A stretch of 20,333 bases of DNA. Origin: Bacteroidales bacterium GP4. Lineage in GTDB: Bacteria > Bacteroidota > Bacteroidia > Bacteroidales > Muribaculaceae. The stretch lies in NCBI GenBank assembly GCA_001701065.1, contig DAAL01000127.1, forward strand, positions 1-20,333. The letters run 5' to 3'. Positions 1 through 6,157 of the stretch are shown in pieces (positions within the stretch are counted from its first letter, which is position 1; the number at the start of each line of letters is the position of its first letter). The position numbers were made by a program, and so were the translations under genes. Below the pieces are notes generated by a model. That model was not told the origin of the DNA, searched no databases, and worked only from the letters and a program-made list of their open reading frames with translations.

Positions 1-27
1 TTACAGGTTTGAATCCTGTAGGAGTCA
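1..27 (+). tRNA. tRNA, 3' end only (isotype unknown)
   Basis: The first bases form a complete T-arm: stem 3-7 (ACAGG) pairs perfectly with 15-19 (CCTGT) around the seven-base loop TTTGAAT. This is followed by a seven-base acceptor strand AGGAGTC (20-26) and a discriminator A at 27. CCA is not encoded; the next bases are CTC. The anticodon lies outside the window, so the isotype cannot be read. The loop has T where the consensus has C56. A tmRNA 3' end has a similar shape, but a tRNA is more likely. A strong hairpin terminator starts eight bases downstream. Confidence 0.75.
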
Positions 28-34
28 CTCAAGC

Positions 35-67
35 AAAAAGCCGCATCAATGATGCGGCTTTTTATTT
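35..67 (+). terminator. Intrinsic terminator after the tRNA
   Basis: Bases 35-47 pair with 51-63 around a three-base loop, giving a GC-rich core (GCCGCATC/GATGCGGC) flanked by A5 and T5 and followed by TTTATTTTA. The A-run on the left makes it usable in both directions, so it probably also terminates the minus-strand CDF gene that ends at 77. Confidence 0.85.
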
Positions 68-76
68 TATCGTTTC

Positions 77-982
77 TCATATGCATCCCGGCGAGGTGCA
101 GCAGTTATGTTCCCTGGTCTCGGCTTCTATTGTTGAATGTGCTATTCCTTGTCGTGTCACAGCATCTCTAACTCGTGCTATTACATCGTCGATGTCATTC
201 GGGTTGTCGACTATCACATGCACAGTCAGCGCATTTTTTGTCGTGCTCATGGACCACACATGCAGATGGTGCAGTGATTTCACGCCCGGCACGGAAAGAA
301 TGCTGCTTTCGACTTTCTTGATGTCGATGTCTTTAGGAACTCCGTCCAATGCAAGTCGCATGCTTTCGTTGAGCAGAGAATAAGAGGTGACGGCTATAAT
401 CACGGCTATCACTATTCCAATCACCGGGTCGATGAAGTTCCATCCAGTGAACTGAATGACAATACCTGACACCACTACTCCTATCGACACGAACGTATCG
501 GCAAGCATGTGCATGAACGCTCCTTTCACGTTTAAGTCCTTGTGGCTGTAGCGCATCAATATCCATGTGGTTGCGCCGTTCACTATCACCCCTGCACCGG
601 CAACCCATGCTATCACATCGCCTTCCACAGCCACCGGATTAAGTAGCTTGTTTATGCTTTCTATTATTATAAGTATCACCGCCACATAGAGAATCACGGC
701 ATTGGCAAGCGATGCCTCTATTGTTGCGCGACCATAGCCGTAAGTGAACCGTAGGGTAGGCGGACGCTTCGCTGCTTTGAAAGCAATGAGCGATATGAAC
801 AGTGACGCGACATCGCTGAGATTGTGTCCCGCATCGGACAGCAGCCCCATGGAATTGGAATAGAATCCGAATCCCGATTCTATAAGCACATAAATAAGAT
901 TAAGGGATATCGCCCAGTAAAAAGCGCGGTTTAGATGTTCGTCTTCGCCTGACAGCCCGTGATGGTGATTGTGATGTTCCAT
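77..982 (-). CDS. Cation diffusion facilitator (CDF) metal efflux transporter
   Basis: The 301-residue protein belongs to the CDF family, which exports Zn2+ and sometimes Co2+, Cd2+ or Fe2+ across the inner membrane by proton antiport. The N-terminus is histidine-rich (HHNHHH, residues 3-8), and about six membrane segments lie between 20 and 205. The two transport-site motifs are visible: D50/H53/D57 in SDAGHNLSD (TM2) and H158/D162 in HMLAD (TM5). This H-D pairing is typical of zinc-type CDFs such as CzcD and ZitB. The C-terminal cytoplasmic domain (about 210-290) contains HHLHVWSM (238-245). The tail ends in a cysteine cluster, CCTSPGC (294-300), which may be an extra metal site. Length is normal for the family. 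The gene is alone in its orientation, the next minus-strand gene upstream being radA 521 bases away. The metal specificity is inferred. Confidence 0.92.
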   Translation of the reverse strand: MEHHNHHHGLSGEDEHLNRAFYWAISLNLIYVLIESGFGFYSNSMGLLSDAGHNLSDVASLFISLIAFKAAKRPPTLRFTYGYGRATIEASLANAVILYVAVILIIIESINKLLNPVAVEGDVIAWVAGAGVIVNGATTWILMRYSHKDLNVKGAFMHMLADTFVSIGVVVSGIVIQFTGWNFIDPVIGIVIAVIIAVTSYSLLNESMRLALDGVPKDIDIKKVESSILSVPGVKSLHHLHVWSMSTTKNALTVHVIVDNPNDIDDVIARVRDAVTRQGIAHSTIEAETREHNCCTSPGCI

Positions 983-1503
983 TGTTTACGTATTCTTTAT
1001 AGATAAAGAACAACGGTAGACTATGCAGAGGTTCGGAAAACTACGAAAAAATTATGCCATATAGGAGCCAAGAAGGTATTTGAGTTTCAAGGAACTCTTA
1101 CGAAAGTGCATGGTTAAAAGATTCTTTGCACAAACATCTTCTTATAATGGCAAAGGCATGTACTCCCAATATGGCATAACATATCTCGCAGTTGATGTCG
1201 CGATAATAGCAGTAGCGGCATCCTTGCTTATTTCTTCAATCGTAAATGCTTTTGGGAATCGCTTCTCATGGCATAAGATTGTGCTATGAATAAATCTACT
1301 TCTTATTAACGTTTGACAAAATTATGCAAAGAATTATAATATACAAAATGTTAGTCAACTTTTTTTTGCGGGTTTAACGTATGTTAAAGGCAATTGTTAA
1401 CAGAATTATGTGAAATGGAACTAAAAATCGGCAATTTTTGCCAATTCTCCACTTTGCGTTTAACACATAATTCTTAATCCGCATCAAAAATCATAGGAAA
1501 TCG
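983..1503. other. 521-base gap between the CDF gene and radA
   Basis: I find no convincing gene here. A plus-strand frame opens at TTG 1080 (first ATG 1110) and ends at 1289, but it has no recognisable domain and no promoter box. A minus-strand frame open from 1321 to a stop at 1142 has no ATG near its beginning, yet its middle reads like ordinary protein (FTIEEISKDAATAI), so it may be decayed coding sequence. Other items are an 11-base inverted repeat (1052-1062 with 1169-1179), a six-base hairpin TTTAAC/GTTAAA (1373-1388), and a probable radA terminator (1423-1444). The part beyond 1300 is strongly AT-rich. Confidence 0.6.
1423..1444 (-). terminator. Probable terminator of the methyltransferase-radA unit
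   Basis: Read on the minus strand, TTGGCAA (1444-1438) pairs with TTGCCGA (1434-1428), including one G.U pair, around an AAA loop, and is followed directly by five Ts. It lies about 60 bases past the radA stop. The stem is short, so strength is uncertain. Confidence 0.5.
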
Positions 1504-2871
1504 CTACGCAAATAAAGCACGGAAAGCTTCTTCCACTTTTCCCACCTCCATTAATTTTATTTTGAGGCGTGATGTGTCGAAGCCCTTAAGATTGTTTTTA
1601 GGAATCAACATGCTGGAAAATCCTAACTTTTCAGCCTCCAGAATGCGTTGTTCTATGCGTGTAATGGGACGGATTTCGCCTGACAGTCCCACTTCGCCCG
1701 ACATACACACATTGGTGGGTATAGCCATGTCGACATTGGAGGAAAGAATAGCGCATATCACCGAAAGGTCAAGAGCCGGATCATTTACTTTGAGTCCACC
1801 GGCTATATTCAGAAACACGTCCTTCTGTGCTAGTTTAAAACCTACTCTTTTTTCAAGGACAGCCAAGAGCATGTTCATGCGTTTGGAGTCAAATCCGGTG
1901 ACGCTTCTCTGCGGAGTTCCGTAAGCCGCTGTGCTCACAAGTGCCTGGGTCTCGATGAGAAACGGGCGTATTCCTTCAAGGGTAACTCCTACCGCCACGC
2001 CTGAAAGTTCCTCTCCGTTGTTCTGGGACAGAAGCAGTTCCGAGGGGTTGGACACTTCGCGCAATCCTCGTTGCACCATCTCATATATTCCCAATTCCGA
2101 TGTCGAGCCAAACCGATTCTTTATGCTGCGTAATATTCGGTACATGTAATGCCTGTCCCCCTCAAACTGCAGAACCGCGTCCACGATATGCTCAAGGACT
2201 TTCGGTCCGGCTATAGAGCCTTCCTTATTAATATGTCCTATAAGAATCACCGGCGAACCCGATGATTTGGCGTATCGTAACAATTGCGCCGCGCATTCTC
2301 TCACCTGGCTCACGCTTCCGGCTGCGCTTTCTATTGCATCGGAAGCGATGGTCTGTATCGAGTCAACCACCACAAGCTGCGGATCCACCTTGTCGATATT
2401 CTCCATGATGGATTCCAATGATGTGTCGCACACAATGTAACAATTATCGCTCAACTTTCCTATACGGTCAGCACGCATCTTAAGCTGGCTTGCGCTTTCT
2501 TCCCCCGACACATATAATATAGTGCGGCCTCTTATCGACAGTATATTCTGCAGGACGAGCGTGGATTTGCCTATGCCCGGTTCTCCTCCTATAAGAACTA
2601 AGGAGCCTGCCACAAGACCGCCGCCGAGCACCCGGTTGAGTTCCTCGCTTGGCATGTGTATGCGTAGTTCGTTCTGTGTCTCAATCTGTGATATAGGTTT
2701 AGGCACCGATTTGGTTTCACGTTCGAAAGTCATACTCCTCGATGTCTTGGGCTTCACTTTCTCCTCCACCATCGTGTTCCATTCGCCGCAATCGGGGCAT
2801 CTGCCCACCCATTTTGACGACTCGACTCCGCAATTGGAGCAAAACCACACACTCTTAAGGTTCTTTGCCAT
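1504..2871 (-). CDS. radA: DNA repair protein RadA (DnaB-type branch-migration helicase)
   Basis: RadA (also called Sms) acts in homologous recombination, processing branched intermediates together with RecA. The 455-residue length is normal. Domains in order: an N-terminal four-cysteine zinc finger (C11, C14, C25, C28) in the usual C-x2-C-x10-C-x2-C layout; a RecA-like ATPase with Walker A GGEPGIGKST (95-104) and Walker B LVVVD (166-170); the RadA signature KNRFG (251-255); and a Lon-protease-like C-terminal domain (about 285-455) containing GEVGLSGEIRP (392-402). The gene begins 13 bases after the stop of the upstream RNA methyltransferase gene on the same strand, so the two are probably one transcript. 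No competing start is visible. Confidence 0.97.
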   Translation of the reverse strand: MAKNLKSVWFCSNCGVESSKWVGRCPDCGEWNTMVEEKVKPKTSRSMTFERETKSVPKPISQIETQNELRIHMPSEELNRVLGGGLVAGSLVLIGGEPGIGKSTLVLQNILSIRGRTILYVSGEESASQLKMRADRIGKLSDNCYIVCDTSLESIMENIDKVDPQLVVVDSIQTIASDAIESAAGSVSQVRECAAQLLRYAKSSGSPVILIGHINKEGSIAGPKVLEHIVDAVLQFEGDRHYMYRILRSIKNRFGSTSELGIYEMVQRGLREVSNPSELLLSQNNGEELSGVAVGVTLEGIRPFLIETQALVSTAAYGTPQRSVTGFDSKRMNMLLAVLEKRVGFKLAQKDVFLNIAGGLKVNDPALDLSVICAILSSNVDMAIPTNVCMSGEVGLSGEIRPITRIEQRILEAEKLGFSSMLIPKNNLKGFDTSRLKIKLMEVGKVEEAFRALFA

Positions 2872-2884
2872 TATTATTCAGGTA

Positions 2885-3655
2885 TTAGTTGTTCAACTCT
2901 TTTCTTCGGAACTCGCTCACGGTTATGGCTGTTGCCATTCCCACATTAAGTGATTCGCTTGTAGCGGCATCAGGGGGGAATGACGGAATGGTAATGCGGT
3001 GAGTGACGCATTTTGCCACCTGTGGCGATATGCCTTGTCCTTCGTTGCCCATCACAATCACTCCATGCGATGATAAGGATGTAGTGTATATGTTGTTGCC
3101 GTGAAGGAATGTGCCGTATACAGGCACATCGGCAGGAATCTGCCTTAGATAATCCTCAAGATTCACGTACACAACCTTGACTCTCGATATGGCACCCATG
3201 GTCGACTGCACGACTTTAGGGTTGAACACATCCACGCTATTGTGGGAACACACTATGGTTTTTATCCCGAACCAGTCAGCCACACGCATTATTGTGCCAA
3301 GATTTCCGGGATCCTGCACGCAATCCAAGGCTATTACCAGATTGTCCGCCGCTTCTGTGGCGATCAGTTCGTATTCTGGAATTTCATATACCGCAAGCAC
3401 ATCGGGCGGAGTGGCAAGATGACTCATTGAAATCAAGTCGGAACGTTTCGCCTCGGTCATGTCCAGCCCTTCCACATAGGTGCGGTGGTTCTTTATCCAG
3501 TCGGGAGTAGCGAAAATATATTTTAGCTGAAAATGGTTCAGCGTGTCGAGCACGCATTTAGTGCCTTCGGCTACAAATAGTCCATAGGCTTTTCTCTCCT
3601 TGATATTGTCAAGTGAGGACACCATTTTCTTGATTTTATTGGTAATTTCAGTCAT
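2885..3655 (-). CDS. SpoU/TrmH-family RNA 2'-O-methyltransferase
   Basis: The 256-residue protein is a SPOUT-class, SAM-dependent enzyme that methylates a ribose 2'-OH in rRNA or tRNA. The N-terminal 90 residues match the substrate-binding segment common in this family (KAYGLFVAEGTKCV, 22-35). The catalytic domain carries the three SpoU motifs: motif 1 DCVQDPGNLGTIMR (111-124, with the catalytic Asn and Arg), motif 2 MGNEGQGIS (202-210) and motif 3 ATSESLNVGMATAI (231-244). Motif 3 forms part of the trefoil knot. The exact target nucleotide cannot be read from sequence, so I give no gene symbol; RlmB-like and TsnR-like enzymes share these motifs. It is the first gene of a probable two-gene unit with radA, and its start faces the divergent MFS gene across 130 bases. 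Confidence 0.9.
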   Translation of the reverse strand: MTEITNKIKKMVSSLDNIKERKAYGLFVAEGTKCVLDTLNHFQLKYIFATPDWIKNHRTYVEGLDMTEAKRSDLISMSHLATPPDVLAVYEIPEYELIATEAADNLVIALDCVQDPGNLGTIMRVADWFGIKTIVCSHNSVDVFNPKVVQSTMGAISRVKVVYVNLEDYLRQIPADVPVYGTFLHGNNIYTTSLSSHGVIVMGNEGQGISPQVAKCVTHRITIPSFPPDAATSESLNVGMATAITVSEFRRKELNN

Positions 3656-3736
3656 ATATGTGTTGGTTCTGTCGGATTATCTTACGAAATTAAACAAATT
3701 TTCCTCAATCTCACACCTTATAACGATAAAAAATGT

Positions 3737-3746
3737 TATATTTGCA
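3737..3746 (+). promoter_or_regulatory. Bacteroidota -7 element of the MFS gene
   Basis: TATATTTG (3737-3744) followed by CA is a perfect match to the Bacteroidota housekeeping -7 box TAnnTTTG. It stands 41 bases before the chosen ATG at 3786. No clear -33 TTTG is present at the expected distance upstream. The box supports rejecting the longer reading frame that opens with TTG at 3600 inside the divergent gene. Confidence 0.7.
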
Positions 3747-3785
3747 GATAGTTCTAAAGATTTTGTCATATACAACCTAAAACAG

Positions 3786-5162
3786 ATGAAAACAAAAACA
3801 AAACCAGACCTGGGTTTCTGGAAATTGTGGAATCTGAGCTTTGGATTTTTTGGCGTACAAATAGCTTACGCTCTCCAAAGTGCCAACATTTCCCGTATCT
3901 TCGCCACTCTTGGCGCTGACCCACACAATTTAAGCTATTTTTGGATTCTTCCTCCTCTTGCCGGTCTTATTATCCAACCTATCATCGGTACTCTAAGCGA
4001 CGGTACTTGGAACCGTTTCGGTCGTCGGTTGCCTTACTTGCTGTTCGGTTCTATCCTTGCAGTGATTGTAATGGCTTTGTTGCCTAATGCCGGAAGTTTC
4101 CACTTCACGGTGGGTGCTGCCTTAGTGTTCGGAGCCGTAGCGTTGATGTTCCTTGATGTGTCCATCAACATCTCCATGCAGCCGTTCAAGATGCTGGTAG
4201 GGGATATGGTCAATGAGAAACAGAAAGGACTTGCCTATTCTATTCAAAGTTTCCTTTGCAATGCCGGTTCGGTGGTGGGATTCATTTTCCCGTTTGTCCT
4301 TGCTTGGATAGGGGTGAGCAATGTCGCTGAAGGCAATAAGGTCCCTGACTCGGTTACCTACTCATTCTACGGAGGCGCAGCCATCCTTATCGCCTGTGTG
4401 ATTTACACCTTCTTTAAGGTAAAAGAGATGCCCCCGAAGGAATATGCTGAATACCACGGCATCACAGAGTCCAACGGCGAGGAAGAAAAGAGCAATTTCG
4501 TGCATCTTCTCGTCAAAGCGCCTAAAGTATTCTGGACTGTAGGATTGGTGCAGTTCTTCTGTTGGGCGGCGTTTATGTACATGTGGACTTACAATACTGG
4601 TGCTGTGGCTGAACAAGCCTACGGATGGGATGCTTCGCAAGGAACTCAAACTCTTAACTATAATGAAGCTGCCAACTGGAGCGGAATTCTGTTTGCCGTT
4701 CAGGCTATCGGATCTGTCATATGGGCAATATTCCTCCCGCGGTTCAAGAACCGCCGGTTCGCTTACTGCTTAAGCCTCGTGATAGGAGGTATTGGATTTA
4801 TATCCACATTCTTCTTCCACGACAAGTGGCTTCTTTTCATCAGTTATCTGATGGTAGGTACTGCATGGGCTGCAATGTTGGCTATGCCGTTCACCATCCT
4901 CACTAACTCCATCTCAGGTAAGCACATGGGAGCATATCTGGGGCTGTTCAATGGTACTATTACCATTCCGCAGATTGTGGCAGCTATACTCGGAGGTGTA
5001 ATATTCAGCCTGCTTGGCGGTCAACATCAGCTTAACATGATTATTCTTGCCGGTGTCCTGTTGATTGTAGGCGGTGCATGTGTATTCCTTATCAAAGAGA
5101 CTTACGCCGAGAAAAACGACACACCCGTTGACCCTCTTGTCGAAGAAAAAGAACCATTCTAA
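3786..5162 (+). CDS. MFS sugar transporter, SLC45/SUT-like
   Basis: This is a 458-residue inner-membrane carrier with about 12 membrane segments. It resembles the SLC45/plant sucrose-transporter branch, proton-coupled carriers for disaccharides or glucosides. The loop between TM2 and TM3 has the branch form of MFS motif A, GTLSDGTWNRFGRR (68-81). TM4 has the LD-x4-N pattern (LDVSINISMQPFKMLVGD, 123-140) typical of sucrose transporters. A charged central loop lies at about 212-245, and the tail is acidic. The frame stays open upstream to a TTG at 3600, but the ATG at 3786 is preferred. It places the first helix correctly, follows a perfect -7 box by 41 bases, and avoids overlap with the divergent methyltransferase gene. 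No glycosidase or phosphorylase gene is adjacent, so the substrate is unknown. Confidence 0.9.
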   Translation: MKTKTKPDLGFWKLWNLSFGFFGVQIAYALQSANISRIFATLGADPHNLSYFWILPPLAGLIIQPIIGTLSDGTWNRFGRRLPYLLFGSILAVIVMALLPNAGSFHFTVGAALVFGAVALMFLDVSINISMQPFKMLVGDMVNEKQKGLAYSIQSFLCNAGSVVGFIFPFVLAWIGVSNVAEGNKVPDSVTYSFYGGAAILIACVIYTFFKVKEMPPKEYAEYHGITESNGEEEKSNFVHLLVKAPKVFWTVGLVQFFCWAAFMYMWTYNTGAVAEQAYGWDASQGTQTLNYNEAANWSGILFAVQAIGSVIWAIFLPRFKNRRFAYCLSLVIGGIGFISTFFFHDKWLLFISYLMVGTAWAAMLAMPFTILTNSISGKHMGAYLGLFNGTITIPQIVAAILGGVIFSLLGGQHQLNMIILAGVLLIVGGACVFLIKETYAEKNDTPVDPLVEEKEPF

Positions 5163-5221
5163 ATATTGCTGTTCCCTAATCCCAAAGGGCTGCAATTAAG
5201 CAATAAATTGAAGAATTCTAT

Positions 5222-5265
5222 GACCGGGAATGAAACTCGCTTTCATTTCCGGTCTCTTATTTATT
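5222..5265 (+). terminator. Hairpin terminator after the MFS gene
   Basis: Bases 5222-5235 pair with 5241-5254 over 14 positions (one G.U) around a five-base loop, followed by the T-rich TCTTATTTATT. The stem starts two bases past the stop codon of the convergent minus-strand gene, so it may serve both genes, although the minus side lacks a T-run. Confidence 0.7.
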
Positions 5266-5769
5266 GTCCTTTATAAGGAGGTAGTCCGATGTCAGTTCAT
5301 TCAGTTCTTCTACTGTGAACACTTTGAAGGAATGGCTGAATCCGTGTTTGCGTGTTTTGATGCTTGCTCTCAGCTCTTTGCCGCTTTCTCCGGCAAGAGT
5401 AAGAACGGTGGTGATGGGTCCATATTTTTCAGGGTACTGCGCCATGTCCTTGAATATCCTTCGGAACATTTCAGTGAAAGTGTCTTTATTGGCTTCAATA
5501 AATCCCGGGGTGTCAAGGTCCTTCCAGTTACACCAGTAGTGGAATATTACGCAGTCATCCAAAAGCATGATGTCATGGAATACTAACCCTTTTGAAAGTT
5601 CATAAGGAAGATGGTTATTCAGGGTATCAATGTGCAATTCAAGCAAAGAGTCGACATTCAAGGCAATGGCGTGAGTGTCGTTGTCAGGGGCGAAATGAGG
5701 TCGGCATCCCATAGCAACGAAAAAAATAACACCTGCAATACACGCACTTAATCGCACTCTCATATACAC
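5257..5769 (-). CDS. Small predicted lipoprotein of unknown function
   Basis: I do not recognise the family of this 170-residue protein. The N-terminus has basic residues (R4, R6), a hydrophobic stretch (about 7-21) and a cysteine at 22 in the context FVAMGC. This looks like a signal peptidase II site, though alanine rather than leucine at -3 makes it imperfect. The mature part is globular and hydrophilic, with aromatic clusters such as FHYWCNW, suggesting a small envelope-anchored domain. The start is either M1 or M3 (5763); both keep the signal. A (TA)6 tract lies just upstream, and I see no good -7 box. The gene stands alone, converging on the MFS gene and sharing its hairpin. Confidence 0.7.
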   Translation of the reverse strand: MYMRVRLSACIAGVIFFVAMGCRPHFAPDNDTHAIALNVDSLLELHIDTLNNHLPYELSKGLVFHDIMLLDDCVIFHYWCNWKDLDTPGFIEANKDTFTEMFRRIFKDMAQYPEKYGPITTVLTLAGESGKELRASIKTRKHGFSHSFKVFTVEELNELTSDYLLIKDNK

Positions 5770-5979
5770 ATTATTATATATATATATTGGATTATTTCTA
5801 TCTCATTACATCCTGCTATTATGTATAATTTTGGAGGTGTCATTGAGAAATGAATTAACGCTTACAAAAATACTAATTAATTTATTAATAACAAGAAATC
5901 TTTCTCTAATTTTACTACTATATAGATGGATTATTTTGTCAGCACTGTGGGGCCAGGCTTTCTGATGCGGATGCGGAAT

Positions 5980-6091
5980 GAAATGAATGAAGCGGAATGA
6001 GATTAACTAAGTAGATAGACGAAATGAATGGAGCAGATGAAATGGATGAAGCGGATGATAAGAATGTGGTGATGAATGTATAGGTGTGGAT
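5980..6091. repeat. Degenerate 18-base tandem repeat, purine-rich on the plus strand
   Basis: Units read GAAATGAATGAAGCGGAAT (5980-5998), GAGATTAACTAAGTAGAT (5999-6016), four extra bases, GAAATGAATGGAGCAGAT (6021-6038), GAAATGGATGAAGCGGAT (6039-6056), then two weaker units (6057-6073 and 6074-6091) that keep the GA start and GAT end. The best two adjacent units differ at three of 18 positions. The array lies between the htpG terminator and the upstream AT-rich region and is not within a gene. Confidence 0.65.
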
Positions 6092-6096
6092 AAAAT

Positions 6097-6135
6097 AAAG
6101 CGGCTCATGGGGGGAGTGCCTCGATGAGCCGCTTT
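6097..6135 (-). terminator. htpG terminator
   Basis: Bases 6097-6108 (AAAGCGGCTCAT) pair perfectly with 6124-6135 around a 15-base loop. Read on the minus strand, the hairpin begins 22 bases past the htpG stop and ends in TTTATTTTAT, a good U-tract. Confidence 0.8.
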
Positions 6136-6157
6136 GGTTATGTTTGGAGGGGTGGGA

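Larger units (their letters stand above)
5770..6157. other. 388-base gap between the lipoprotein gene and htpG
   Basis: There is no gene in either strand. From left to right it holds a (TA)6 tract (5775-5786), an AT-rich stretch containing one plus-strand TAATTTTG box (5826-5833) with no gene behind it, a purine-rich degenerate repeat of about 18 bases (5980-6091), and the htpG terminator (6097-6135). Confidence 0.7.

Noticed and set aside
1080..1289. Plus-strand frame of 69 codons (TTG start; ATG at 1110)
   Set aside because: No domain, no promoter box and no neighbour on that strand. Its hydrophobic run looks like the antisense of the more protein-like minus-strand frame.
1313..1340. TTGACA-N16-TATAAT, a classical sigma-70 promoter
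   Set aside because: Bacteroidota housekeeping sigma factors read TTTG/TAnnTTTG instead, and no gene follows on the plus strand; such matches arise easily in AT-rich gaps.
3600..3785. N-terminal extension of the MFS gene
   Set aside because: The TTG start lies inside the divergent methyltransferase gene and the extension spans the MFS promoter box.
5826..5833. TAATTTTG promoter-like box on the plus strand
   Set aside because: No plus-strand gene or clear RNA structure follows; the next elements are the repeat and the htpG terminator on the other strand.
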